From the NCBI RefSeq assembly GCF_964355755.1, contig NC_092680.1, positions 19,507,001-19,571,000 of the forward strand: a stretch of DNA of 64,000 bases, in the 5' to 3' direction. Below, piece by piece: positions 32,185 through 45,500 of this stretch; within the stretch, counting starts at the first letter, position 1; the number at the start of each line of letters is the position of its first letter. The position numbers and the translations under genes are program-made. Source of the DNA: Antedon mediterranea. Lineage: Eukaryota; Echinodermata; Crinoidea; Comatulida; Antedonidae. Below the pieces are notes generated by a model, which had not been told where the DNA came from, ran no database searches, and saw only the letters and a list, made by a program, of their open reading frames with translations.

Positions 32185-35100
32185 CTACTTTATGAGTTTA
32201 CCTTCTTCCATTGTTGTGGATTTGTTCACAAATACTTGCTTATCTCGTTGCAGCTCCACTATTTTGTTAGTTCCTGGTCCAAAAATCGTCAATAGAACCG
32301 GTAATGCGAACAATGCGTGAAATAAACCAAACAACATTAGCAAAATGATTGTTCTAAATGCATTAATTATTATTGAAGATGAAGAAAGCAGAAGAAAAAC
32401 TGCAGAACCGGAAATGACGAGAGTTGTCTGCACAACAGGCATTCCGATTGTGTTTAGTGCGGACAGAGCTCTCAGATTGGACGATTCTGCGTCTGACGTA
32501 GCATACGCGTATGTCACGTGCGTCGAAAAGTTTACACTGAAACCAATGCTTAAAATCACTGCCATCATTGTAAAAATATCAAGCTCAACACCCCAAAATA
32601 ATAAATAACCTTCGACCCCAGCCTCTATAGAGAAAACACCTAACGTGATCCAAACTGAACAGACTGGATTTGGGACCAAGAGAAGAGTGAGTACGAACAT
32701 GCATACTGCTGCGATTAAGAACAGCTCAAGGGTTTGGGAAACAATATCTTCATGTTGCTCTGTAACGATGAAAAATGAACTAAAAACAACTACTTCTGAA
32801 TTAGCCGTTTTAGCTATATCTCTCATGTCCTGTAAGATCTTAACTTTATCTGAATGTGTGTACGCATTACATGTCGCCAAAATAAGAACTCGCGAATTAA
32901 TGATCCTGACATCTCCAGATTTACTGAATGCCAAATCAAGTTTAAACTGTTTTCCCGCCGATGATTTCAAAAAGTCATTTTGTAACTTTTCTATATAAAT
33001 GTCTTTTGTAACATTTGTACAACTTCCATATGAATTCGTAAGAAATGTACAATATTCTTTATACCACGATAGCGTAAATTCAGGTCCACAAATGTACTCG
33101 TTTGACTCGAACGACTGTGTCATCTTCTCCACTGTACTCTGAGTGTCTTTCTCCCAATATTCCAGGTCTTCCATCATTACGTACACCGATGGACCATACT
33201 CTACTAAATTGTTCGATTGGAATAATTTTGATGTGGTGATCTCGGCGTTGATGTCTTCTTGAACGCTAGAGATGGTCGTACAACCGTAAATCGCAAAACC
33301 TTCATACAAGACAAGAACCACTATGATAAGAAATTTACTGAAGCGGTGCATTACAAACGGTCCTAGGTACGTTTTAATAAACCACGAAATTAATGGCTTC
33401 AGTTGATATATTGTAAGTTCCTCATTATTATAATTTACTCCACCTGCACAAAGACATTTGTAGATAACATTAGAAGATTCGCTTTCTGGGTCAACCTTTA
33501 CACAAGTGAAACAGTGACGATTTTCCATTTCTCGTCTGCCAATATAGAAGAGACACGCGCCAAAAAAAGTTAGTTGATAAGCATACGTGAAGACAAGGGA
33601 CAACCCTGCACATAAGCATGGTACTCGGATGCACATAAAAGGGCTAATTGCTCCAATCATGTAAATTATGATGTTGGCCAAGTGTGTGATTGAAATAGAC
33701 ATAATTGCGTCACTGTAACACTGTATCAGACGATTTTCTATCGACATCATCATAGGATTCGCTTCGCGCCAAGAATACAGCAAAACAAATGTGTTGTCGA
33801 GTCCAATACCTACAAAATTAAACAATGAAATAGAAAAACTTGTTAGTCTATAATACATCAACTAAGTCCTTCAAATATTTCAACCGATTTACTTCAAGAG
33901 ATTATAAAAATTAAATTTAAAAAAGAAGAAAACTTTTAAACAGATCGAAACGTGTTTCGTCTCTTTATTTCGAATTTATTTTATCTAGAAGTCAGTGAAT
34001 CGTCTGATATATGAACGATGTTAAGATTAGGCTACCTAAAGATTGGTTTCCACTAAGACGTAGACGCAACGCAAGTTGGTTGATCCGCGCGTCGTGATTG
34101 GTCAACGATAACGTCCAAGTGACAACCAATCACTCAGGGAATACTTCTTCTATTCCAAACAAATTTTGTTAGAATTGACGAATTAACCTTCTTTCTTATC
34201 ATGATTTGTACTAAGTCTTGTGACTTTGTTTCTGTACCAAGTTTCTTAACACGCATCTCATTTATTGATACCTACCTAATGTTAAAAACACGACTCCAAT
34301 AACACCAACGTTTAAATCAACTTGGAAGAAGCAGACCAGACCACATGCCGATATAAATGCCAAGACTGCCGATATTGTTCCGGAAAGAGCTACCATCGGT
34401 TTGCTGAGAACGCAGTCTGCCATCATGCAGCTCATCGAAGCCAGAACAACCATCGCAATAAAACTTACAATAATGACGGGTAAATTATCTTCTAATGCAG
34501 ACGACATTTGTTCAGACGGTGTCTGAGAGGTGTAGTAAGCAACGCTAATAATTTCAGATTCGTAGTTATGCAAGAGGGTAGTTATTTCTTTTTCCCACTT
34601 TGAAGAAAACATACCGTATGTGTCTGGTTTGAGAACATACGTTAAGATTATCAAACTAGCCGACTGTATATTACGCGTCTGGTTACGGGTAATGACGTCA
34701 CCCAGCGAATCCCCAAGAAAAAACGTTACGCCGTCAGAACGCACAGTGGATGGGTACGTAAGATCATTTAATGAAATACAAGTACTGTTCCCGTAAAAGA
34801 CATCTACAATCGGGTTTAACACACATGTATCGTTCCACTTTGCACACAAGTTTGTAAATCCAAAAGGTTCTCCTTCCAGAACATATCTTCTTATTGAGTT
34901 GTCTAACTGTAGAATTTCTGTCAAAACGTCATCACTGATCACATTACCTCCTGATGATGACGTAATTCGAATGGTGCATCCTTTCTCGGCCACTTTCGTT
35001 CTGCGATTATTCGAGTAGCTTGAGTAGTCGGTTGGAAAGTACATCTCGGTGTGATATTGTTCATACACTGCTTTGGAATACAATGGCGTAAACAGATCAC

Positions 35101-35260
35101 TAACATCTTTGTCAATAGTTACGAAGCAGAAACCAAAACTTAAACAACATGTGACAACAACGGGTATTAATAAATACGATAGCGGCCTACGAGATATTGA
35201 AATACTCAAATTATGTGAACATTTGTTGAGTTCTCGGCGAATATGTGTTGCAACGTCCAT
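32185..35260 (-). CDS. Patched domain-containing protein 3-like paralogue, 869 aa
   Basis: Two coding exons on the minus strand: 35260-34276 and 33809-32185. The phase-1 intron has GT and AG ends and splits the same Gly codon as in the gene at 22241-25806, so the two are paralogues with a conserved intron. The joined sequence reads TLG-IGLDNTF. The family layout is intact: an N-terminal TM, two extracellular domains, a sterol-sensing-like TM block, a Cys pair HCFTC after TM6, and total length near 870 aa. The TM4 motif is GIGLDN (Asp333, Asn334); Asp-Asn also occurs in NPC1. The TM10 motif is GFSVNF, with Asn755 where the paralogue has Asp762, so the acidic TM10 residue is lost. It may be a non-transporting or altered family member. 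Substrate unknown. The genes are convergent with about 6.4 kb between stop codons. Confidence 0.93.
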
Positions 35261-36875
35261 GTTTGTTGATTAAAGCTTGTTGGCTCTATGATAATTATGA
35301 CTACCAGCATATTATTATGTGACATTGTGTCTTTGTTTCATATTGTAGACTTCCATAATTGTGTGAACAAATGGGTGGGCTCGTTAGCAATGAAACAAGG
35401 CGTTAAATATCGCATATATACTTATTCTTCTTCGTGAAGAGACAGGGTAAAGAATTGTCATAGTTGTTTGTTTACCAAAGAGATTGCTGTACAATAAACG
35501 AAAGTAGAGTTTGAGAAAAACGAATTGCTTTATTACTCAATATTCCTCCTCCGAAAATATAACATGGGCATCTATATTTCCTTTCAAATATCGTATAGGC
35601 CCGCCGCTACGAAAATTTATCAAAACATAATTTTCAATGGTTATTAAATGAGACTAATACGACCTTAATCAATATAAGCCTCGTAGTTTTGGTGGTATGT
35701 GGAAAATGAACAGTTCTTACAAAATATGAAAAAATAAATAATATATGGGCAAGGCTATGGAAATACACGCCTATATATTTCCCTTTGCCAATTAAAAAAA
35801 GCTTGGTTTAGTGGAATAAATAAAAGATTATTTCTGATTAAAAACAAGAGTTATAAAATTATTACTGAGAGGGGGATAGATATAGGAAGAGTAAAAAATT
35901 AATTTGACTCTTCCCTCTGGTTAAATAATAGAGGGCGCTACTTTGTTTGTATTAGGCCCGAATGCGATGAAAGATCGAATCGATCATCAAGAGAAGATCA
36001 GAATAAACAACATACTGCCTGATGAAAAGTATGAAAACAATGTTTTTTAAAAATCATTCTTTAATATTAAGAGCATTTGTTTTTTGAAAACAATCTGATT
36101 TAACGGTAAGCATTATCCTGTCCGTTTTATTACACTTCATAAAGAAGAGATGTAGCCTATAAAAATAGCTAGGCCTAGGCCCTAGGTAGGTATGCTAAAA
36201 ATATAATGAATGGCAATTGAATAGCCTAGTAGTAGTAGAGTATTGAGGACGGCTAGGCTGGGCTTAACTAGGCCTAGGCTAGGTAGGGGCTAGGCCTAGT
36301 TAGTAGGTCCCCTAGCTAGGCGCGCCTAGGCTAGGCCTAGGCTATCATATGATTATTCACATCTAGCCTATGCTATGCCTAGGCTTGTTAGATAGGACTG
36401 GTCCTAGCCTAGTACAACATTTCAGTTGTTTTCCGTTACAAACGTTAAACTGTGTGTGGTCAATTAGGCCTGCTTTAAAATTAATTGTTTTTAATATTAA
36501 TTAAGAGTGTTTATGTCGACACAGTTGAGTTAAATACAAGCACCCTGTGTCATTCCCTGGGTACTAAATTAGATGTAAAAGGATTTATCCAGACCACAAC
36601 ACAAATAAATTTTGTACTCTGCAATGTAAAAGTGGTACATTAAATATTTATTAGCAAGATGAATGTAATCTAAATAAGAAAATAGGCTCTAACCCTAAAT
36701 CCTTCAACGCCTTCTCCCTCCTCCATAAAAAAATCAACAAAACAACGGCCCTAGATCTTCATGTATTCTAGGGTTATAAAAGAACAATAAAACCATTTTT
36801 AGGCAACAATCAGCTAAAAACAATTTTTTTGACTCTTTGAAATGCTTTCCCTTACACTACAGGTTTATATTGAAG
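35261..36875. repeat. Intergenic DNA with AGGCCT-motif cluster
   Basis: Upstream of the minus-strand PTCHD-like gene and of RNF144A. About 36165-36420 is a dense cluster of CTAGGCCTAGGCTAGG-like words. A splice acceptor (CTTACACTACAG, ending 36862) shortly before the RNF144A start suggests a noncoding first exon further upstream. No other gene seen. Confidence 0.5.
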
Positions 36876-39800
36876 ATGGCAGTTAGCGTTGTCAGCTCTG
36901 ATCTTGCCCTCGATCCACTGATCAGCTGTAAGTTATGTATGCAAGAACACCCTGTAAAAGCTATGCATACTATGCACCAGTGTAGCTGTATATATTGTAA
37001 AAAGGTACGTATTATGCACTTGTCAATTGTATGACCCACTATACGACCCCCGGGAGAGGTGCGTCATTTGTCCGATGTGCGTCATACTTTTGAATACCAT
37101 GACGCACCCGTGCGTCAAAAAGATAACTTACCTTTAGGTGACCATGACGCACCCATTTTGACGCACTGTGACCATGTTGTTTATGATATGGTGGGTGGTA
37201 AAGTGACGGACATTGACACACCTTGTTCATTGATGTGATGTACCATCTAGGTTTTTTGACGCACCTCTGCGTCAGTAATTATTTGTGAATGACGCACCCA
37301 TGACGCACCTCTCCTGGGGGTCGTATAGTGGGTCATACAATTGACAAGTGCATTAGTTTATCCCTTCTATCGATCTAAAGATTAGGAAATCTGTGAGTTT
37401 GACAGAAAGCCACCCAAACCAAGATTCAAACTCTAAACCTTCTGCTTGATTGGGCTTATTGGTTATATAATACAGATACGGATACCAATACATTGATTGT
37501 TAATTTCCTGTTAAATTCATCAGGAACACTTTGAAGATGATCAGACAATTTATGAATAACAAACCATTGTATTAGATCCTTCTTAAATATATTATGAAAA
37601 CTTGCTATGGATAGAAGCAAAGGATTACTTTCAGTTCAGTTCCAAATCCACGACATAACCACATGCACGCTGTTTTCTTTCAGTTTTTAATTATTCATTG
37701 TTAATGCAAATCTATCATTATAACCTGAGTTAAATATCACCCCTAATTTTCACAAAATTGTATTTATTAACTAGGCTCAGTGTCTTGAACTATACATGCC
37801 CACCATACATTATTTTTTTTAAACGTGTCAACTGTTTTTTTTTTAAATTGGGGTGTGTTTTTTTTTTTTTTGCAGTGTTTAAAACAATATCTGAGTCTTT
37901 TGATAAGTGAAGGGTCTGTGAGCATAATAACATGTCCAGATGGAGAATGTCCAGAGAAAGGAAAGATAAACGGGACAGAGGTCAGTTTGTATGATGATAC
38001 ATAATTTTAATATTGAAATAGAACATGACGAGACTACTACTAGTGTAATAAATATTTTATTTTGGAGATTACTAAAAACTTCGTATTAGAACTTGATTTA
38101 AATTATACCAGAGCAATGGTTCTTAATCTTACAATTTTGAATTTTTATATAGATACGTTTACTCGTTAACATGAAGGACTTTGAGCGATACAGACGTCTA
38201 AAGTTTGAAATAGGTAAGTTTAATGAAATTGTGTATGATTACAATATAAGTTGTTTAAATATTCAAATACCATATTTCTCAATGTGCTTTATATTAATCT
38301 TCACCTATATATAGTAGACCCACCCTTCTTTGGGACACACCTATTAAGGGGAACATTCCTGTCAATCAAATGAGGAGCAAGGTATGTTTCAACTATACAG
38401 CCAAACCTATTTGTGGGACACTCTTATTAAGGGGAACATTCCTGTCAATCAAATGAGGAGCAAGGTATGTTTCAACTATACAGCCAAACCTATTTGTGGG
38501 ACAGTCTTATTAAGGGGAACATTCCTGTCAATCAAATGAGGAGCAAGGTATGTTTCAACTATACAGCCAAACCTATTTGTGGGACACTCTTATTAAGGGG
38601 AACATTCCTGTCAATCAAATGAGGAGCAAGGTATGTTTCAACTCTACAGCCAAACCTATTTGTGGGACACTCCTATTAAGGGGACATTTATGGGTCCTTA
38701 ACTACATACATACAATCTTGAATGAAGTGAATTTTTTTTCATAAGCCTAAACATTTTGTTGAGGAAATTAAATTATTTTTAACTGATTTTGAAATATTTG
38801 AAATAATAATCTGTTAGAAGTATATTTCTTCTTTGTGTAATATGAATAAATTATATACAGTAATCCAAAAAAAAAAAAAAAAAAAAAAACCTATTTGTGG
38901 GACACTCTTAATAAGGGAACATTCCTGTCAATCAAATGAGGAGCAAGGTATGTTTCAACTATACAGCCAAACCTATTTGTGGGACAGTCTTATTAAGGGG
39001 AACATTCCTGTCAATCAAATGAGGAGCAAGGTATGTTTCAACTATACAGCCAAACCTATTTGTGGGACACTCTTATTAAGGGGAACATTCCTGTCAATCA
39101 AATGAGGAGCAAGGTATGTTTCAACTCTCCAGCCAAACCTATTTGTGGGACACTCCTATTAAGGGGACATTTATGGGTCCTTAACTACATACATACAATC
39201 TTGAATGAAGTGAATTTTTTTTCATAAGCCTAAACATTTTGTTGTGGAAATTAAATTATTTTTAACTGATTTTGAAATATTTAAAATAATAATCTGTTAG
39301 AAGTATTCTGCCTTTGTCTGATATTCGTTGGTTTCCGTAGTTAGGGTTAAGGATTAAAATTATTTACAAACATAGTTCATGTTTCTTCTGTAGTTTAATC
39401 CCATTTTGAATAGCAAATTTGACCTTTCTCATGGCTGTTATTTCAGATGCATTGCCAGCCATACAAAACAAACCGCTATAGAAATTTACCTGTAGCCATT
39501 ACACTGTAAAAAAATGTATACATAAATAATCAACAATTCAATTTCTCAGTTACGTGATTATGGAATAAATTACATTAATATATGTGTCATGATTTTATTT
39601 TATTCATTGATTATAGAGTGGAATGTGCAACCCAAGTAACAGTCGTTAGTAAATGTATAATTTAAAATGAGCATCCATTTATTTCAATTGCTAAGCTAGA
39701 TTACCATTTACAGAATTCAGTAATCTTATAAGTATGCATCTGTACAATACAAAATTCCATGCTGTAAACTAAGACTAGTTTTAGTGTATAGTAATGGAAC

Positions 39801-42579
39801 TGATAGAATTAAGTGAAAGTCTTATATAACAAGTCTACAGGGTACACATTCAAAGGTTATAGTCATAATACTAATAGAAAATAAAAAGCTTTCAATGAAT
39901 GGTATGTTAACATTATCCTCCTTCTCAATGCACATTACATAAGCCATGTAAAGAAAATTAAATGTTTAATTTAATGTTTTTCAATGTAACTTTTGACCCA
40001 ACAGGTGTTAATTGTTTTTGTTACAAATTTTATTTGTTTGTAGTGGTTTTTTTATGTAAATTTAAGGAAATCTTTAAATTATGTTGTGCTGTAAGTTGAT
40101 GATTAAGATGATTGGCCATATTTACACACAGTGAGATATTTCTCTTAAACACAGTTATAATAATATAGTCAATAAATCTACAGTACTGTATTCACCTAAA
40201 TTTTTAAGATGTATTTCCTTATACCCATTTCACACTTTTTTAACAAGTTGTTAAAAGGCTTCATGTCTGTGGACATGTCAATCTTGGGGGAGGGGGTGTT
40301 TTAGGGGTAAAAGTCTTTTCCTTGATTGGTTGATGTGGTCAAAGGAAAAATGACAACTCCGCCCTTTTCAAAAACATGTTAGGCTTTGTTTATTATTAAC
40401 CATTAACTGAATTTAACCTATTATTAAAGCACTGGTTAAATTCAAAATCCTAGGAAATGTGTCTAAAAATACTAAATATTGTGTTTGTAACAGAGGTTGA
40501 TTTGGATCCTCATCGTACTTGGTGCCCTGAAGTTGATTGTGAGACCATTTGTCACGTGTGTAGTGGTGACCTTCTCAAAGCAAGATCAGTAAGCTGCCCA
40601 ACGGTCAGTATATACCGAATCTATATATAGAATAGGACACCTCCTATTCAGGTGACACCCTATTATGAGCACATTTTCTAGTGGAGCAATATGTTTCTTA
40701 ACATTATGAACAACTCCTATTAAGGGGACACTCCTATTAAGGGGACACTCCTATTAAGGGGACACTCCTATTAAGGGGACACTCCTATTAAGGGGACACT
40801 CCTATTAAGGGGACACTTTGTTGGGTCCTGAAGGAGTCCCCATATACAGTATTAAGAAAACGCTTTGTTTCCCATGAAACGATTGAGGGGCATTATATGT
40901 TTTAACACTACGCCCAACCCCTATTCAGGAAACACACTATTAAGGGAAACAATGTGTTTATGTGCTATATATTCAATAAGAAGACATGTTATTTTGAATC
41001 ATCGTTGAAATTGCTATGTCCTCTGTATCTAATTCTAATTGGTTCACATAGCTTATGATATTAAATTGAAGAGAGAAAATATAAAATTTGGGTTATTTAA
41101 ATAAACAATGGAGTCAAAAATTATTGATTTTTATTTAAAATATATATTTATTATATTATATGTTCTTTAGTGTCAATTAGAATTTTGTTCAGTTTGCAAG
41201 TCAACATGGCATCAAGACCAAACTTGTTCAGAGTATGTAAATTATTTGAAGTCACAACCAGAATCCAGTTGCAAAGGTCGCGATACATTCAGGTAAGAAC
41301 ATTTCATCTATGGACATACTTTGTACAAAATAAAGAAATAATATAAAACTGCTTTAGATATATGTCTTTATAAAGGAACTTTGTATCACTAATATAATAC
41401 GCTAGGAAATTGTTCAATTTTTAAAAAGATGGCAAATTAATTAATTATAGAACCGTTTTCTATGCCAATGAGTAATAGATTCTGTTAATTATTTAAAATG
41501 TATTGTTTAAAAACCCTCAAAGATACATAAGCTTTATCGTTTTGGGACAGTCAACTGATCAACGAAATGGTGTATAATCTTTTGTATAAAATTAATACCA
41601 TCTTGAAATAACTACTATTTAGTACTGTTACAATTATGATATATATATTGTGTAAATCTAACCTGGATATACTGTAAACCTACCCCAAAGTTTGAGCAGT
41701 ACACTGTAATTGAATACAAAATATAGACCTACTATATGTTGGTAACTTTGTTAAAGGCCTGCCTACTAAAAAAAAGAGACCATGCCTTAATTTTGAAAGT
41801 TTTATTTTTTTAGCATTCCATTTGAAAGTGAAGTAGAATCGAACATCAAGCGCTGTCCAATGTGTCACATCGCAATAGAACGTGATGAGGGGTGTGCGCA
41901 AATGATGTGCAAACGCTGTAAGCACGTTTTTTGTTGGTACTGTCTCACTAACCTGGACGATGACTTTCTGTTGAGGCATTATGATAAGGGACCTTGTAAA
42001 GATAAACTGGGTCATTCCAGGGCTTCTATCCTGTGGCATCGCACTCAGGTAAGAGTTTTTGTATATTTTGCATAGAAAACAATCTGAGTAAACTAATTTG
42101 ATAGAAATTAGCCATAAGCCACATAATGAAATGTCCCTATTCAGGTCTGTACGCTGTCACGGTAATAGCCAGAGAATTGTCCAATTTCTTCAACAACCAA
42201 GCACAGGTCTGGTATGAAAGTTCAGAACACACAAACTGAAATAAATTTCAGTACTGGTTGTACAAAATGTAACTAAATAAAAACTGATACAAATTTAAGC
42301 AAAGTAGAAATTGTAGATGCATTTATCATGCTTTTTTTATATTTGGTGTTTAAGTGATTTTTAGAAGGATCTTTCGTTAATATAATTATGTTAATACGAT
42401 AAAAAGTGATTAAAATTGGACTATTGATATTGATGTTTTTACAGGTAATTGGCGTGTTTGCTGGTTTTGGACTTCTACTTCTACTCATGTCACCATTCCT
42501 AGTTCTTGCAGCCCCTTGTATACTTTGCTGTAAATGTAAAATATGTAAATGCTTCCAGGATGACCCAGATATTTCCTAG
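36876..42579 (+). CDS. RNF144A: RNF144A-type RBR E3 ubiquitin ligase, 298 aa
   Basis: Seven coding exons: 36876-37004, 37876-37980, 38153-38213, 40494-40603, 41171-41292, 41814-42048 and 42445-42579, all GT-AG with matching phases. RING1 runs from about Cys18 to Cys68 (Cys18, Cys21, Cys36, Cys38, Cys41, Cys44, Cys63, Cys68). The IBR covers about 109-154 ([20 protein letters not shown]). RING2 starts at Cys190, with the catalytic Cys203 in [12 protein letters not shown] ligases take ubiquitin from E2 onto this cysteine before passing it to substrate. The C-terminus (about 256-281) is a hydrophobic membrane anchor, as in vertebrate RNF144A (about 292 aa). LDDDFLL and GFGLLLL resemble RNF144A more than RNF144B. 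Introns 1, 3 and 4 carry transposon and minisatellite insertions that do not touch exons. Possible poly(A) signals are at about 43172 and 43676. Confidence 0.96.
37015..37352. mobile_element. MITE with long inverted repeats and TTA target duplication
   Basis: This 338-bp element lies in RNF144A intron 1, only 10 bp beyond the splice donor. The ends TGCACTTGTCAATTGTATGA and their reverse complement are near-perfect inverted repeats of about 50 bp. TTA lies directly outside each end (37012-37014, 37353-37355), as in PIF/Harbinger elements. The interior is built of many GTGCGTCA/TGACGCAC words in both orientations, so the whole element can fold back. Confidence 0.8.
38313..39315. repeat. Tandem repeat of about 76-83 bp plus segmental duplication in RNF144A intron 3
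   Basis: Repeating unit: TATTTGTGGGACACTCTTAT, then TAAGGGGAACATTCCTGTCA, ATCAAATGAGGAGCAAGGTA and TGTTTCAACTATACAGCC. Units fill 38330-38690 and again 38888-39170, separated by non-repeat sequence and a run of A at about 38868-38889. The downstream flank (38691-38822, containing CTTAACTACATACATACAAT) recurs almost unchanged at 39174-39305, so tandem and flank were duplicated together. Confidence 0.85.
40620..40970. repeat. GGGGACACTCCTATTAA minisatellite in RNF144A intron 4
   Basis: An 18-bp unit, ACTCCTATTAAGGGGACA, is repeated perfectly about six times in 40710-40812, with diverged relatives on both sides. The same word family occurs at 28596-28680 and inside the intron 3 repeats, pointing to one interspersed repeat family. 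Confidence 0.8.
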
Positions 42580-45500
42580 AAGATGACCTTTGGGATAATG
42601 TACATTTGAGATGACCTCTCAGCAGTACAAACTACTGCTTTCTTTATTTTAGCAATGCATTTTTTTATTATATTTTAATATGTTGTCAAATTATTTATGA
42701 GATAATTTATAATTCCAGGTATGTTATACCAGGCTGTAGTTTGTTGTTATTTTTAGTTTAGTTTTAAATATTTGTTCAGTCTATTCCAAGAAGTGCACCC
42801 TCTATGGTTATAGTATATGTTATAAGTGGCCTTGCTATAAAATTAACACTATAAAATAGGTTAAGTTAAAGAAGATTTACTAACATGAAGGGAGTATACT
42901 GTTTTTATTAGATAAGTACCTGTATATATTCAATATTTACTTTAGTAATATAGTATAACATTCCTATAAATTATATTTTACAAGAAAATAGATATACTGT
43001 ACTTGTATAATGTTAACCATAACAAAAAATACCATTATAGTTAAGTTTTAATGTAGTAAATTTAAGTAATTAGGTCCGAGATTTCCTTATACTTTTCATG
43101 TGATTTTCTATGGTTTTTTGTCAGTTACTGTCATTTAAATATCATAACATGATGTACACAATCAGTTTGTTAAATAAAAGGTGGATTTGTGTCTAGATGG
43201 AACTGAAAACAAACTCAACTGTCGCTATTATGCTTCGCAAAACTGAACGCAAAATAACAAACTATGTTTAAATAAGCACAGATGAACATGTTAAAATCTT
43301 GTGCATGCAATATGGGCAATTGTGACCAGTTGCAATCACACACACTTGATGTGACCAGTTGCAATCACACACACTTGATGTGTTCAGTTCCGTTGTTGTT
43401 GTTGTTGAGTTACTCAAGTTCTTTGAGTTTTCAGTTTCAGGTAGACATAAAACCAAATCCCTGAAATAGTTCATTTAAATTATAAAAATTATAGACTTGT
43501 AAATCAATAATTTTAGTAAATAGTGTTCTATAACATAAAATCAGTTTCACAAAGATATGTTTTTACTTAGGGTTGTTGCTTAACTTATGCTTTTGCTATA
43601 CAGTATGTTTAATTTTGGATTTTTGCTTTTGGTTAAATGTTATCCCCTACTGTAGAATAATATGTGCAATGTACCAGTAATAAAGTTAAGATTGGCAGTG
43701 CAAATGAGACAAGCATAGAAATGTTAAATATATAAGTTTATAATTTCTTGGTAAACAAAGAAGCTATGACCTAGAACATGTCATCTAAATGAAGTTAAAA
43801 GATGAACTGCCGTTAATTCAGGATGAAAGTGCGAGAGTGTCAATTATGGGAATGGCATTGCAGGTCATCTGATGACATTGCTCCTGTATTTTCATTCAAT
43901 ACTTTTTAAAAATATACTACTACAATAATAATTTCACTGTTCTACATGATATGCGAGACTGAAAATATTCTTCCCATTGATCGACGGATACAAAACATTC
44001 ATTATTTGTTTAAAATATCATCACACACCTACTGTTTTTAAATTAATCTATTTAACACAATCAGTCACAAACCTTGCTTTGTGGAAAAAAACCTTATACA
44101 GTATAGAAATTTTACTTTGCAATAGGCATGTGATACAAATTAACCAATCACATGGCAAGGATTCACAGGTTATACTGTATTATAAAAAATAGTTTGTAAT
44201 TTTTAGTAATAAACATCTGTAACAAAAGGATTGTACAAAGCACGGTTTTGGTTTATAGATGCTAAATAAAAGTATTGTGTTGAAATGCATATTCCAGATG
44301 ATTTATACTTGTGTTATTAAGCTGTCATTTTAGCAATCTGTAAGACTGACTGGTCTATACTGGCAAGACTTTAAAAACTTTTCTTTCGATACGCAAAAGA
44401 TATGAATGAACCTCGTATTGTACATCTTTCCAGAGATCAAGGATCTGAACATGCAGGATAATCCAGAATGCAACCGGGCCCAACGTTAACTTCGGTGATC
44501 TGACGAGAACCAATGTTTCAATGAAGTATTAGGGGATAGTGGGAATTTTGCTTTGACATGGTGCAGTAGGCTATCAAATTGAACAGAATTGTGGTAGGAA
44601 AAAGTATTTTAATTATCCATGGGAAGGGGATGAGTGTTTAGGGTGGGGATGTAGGCCTATCACCATGACCGAAACTGTATTGGGAACAATACTGCCACCG
44701 AGGGATTATGGGTTGGGAGTGATAATTTGTACTGGAAGCGTCTTATCTGGAGTGTGTTGGGAGGGAGGAACGAAAATACGGATGTACAGTATAATGAAGT
44801 AGTATATTGGAATTGTACTAGGAAAAGTTACTACAGTACTGTATATTTGAATTGATTGTGGCTGGGCTGGCGAGAGGAGAAAGAAGGCTGGGGACCGCAG
44901 TATCAAAATTCATATTTTAATTATCAGCCAATATGACACCTATTCATTTACACAGTACTGTACTTAAATCATAGCTATTGAAGCTAAAGTTGTGGGGTGT
45001 TATTGAAGAGGGGTGGAGTTTGGGGATTATAGAGATCTGGTGTTATGTACTGAGAAGGCTTTAAACTAATTTTGAAACCCGCCCTGGGGCGGGTATAATT
45101 CCTAGTACTGGATTATATATACAAAAACACAATTTAATAATATCTCTTTTATTTTTCCTATGTATTGTAAGACTACAGCCTGGTTTTTAATTACAAAACA
45201 AGTTAAATACATAATATTTACAGTATAAATTTGATGGTATAGATTTGTACTTGTCTGCTGTCCGTCCACCAGCTGCTAAAAGTTACTATAAAATAAATAG
45301 TGTTGAAACATATAAAATGGAAGGATAAATCACTTACTGTACTACTATTTAAAGCACAAACACCCAGAAATACAAGCAAATGTCATCGAGTAATTGAATT
45401 AAAATATAAAATTTAGTACCAATTAAAACTTTTAATACAAAAATTACGATTACAATATACAGAAGTAGTAGACTAAATGTAGACAAAAACTACAATCAAA

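Noticed and set aside
32645-32998. 117-aa plus-strand frame
   Set aside because: An antisense shadow of the second exon of the PTCHD-like gene.
34040-34140. GACGCAACGCAAG-containing segment in the PTCHD paralogue intron as a transposon
   Set aside because: No inverted repeat or target duplication could be found, so it is left as intron sequence.
38550-39227. Repeated 64-90-aa frames with the peptide [13 protein letters not shown]
   Set aside because: Translations of the intron 3 tandem repeat of RNF144A, not a repeat protein.
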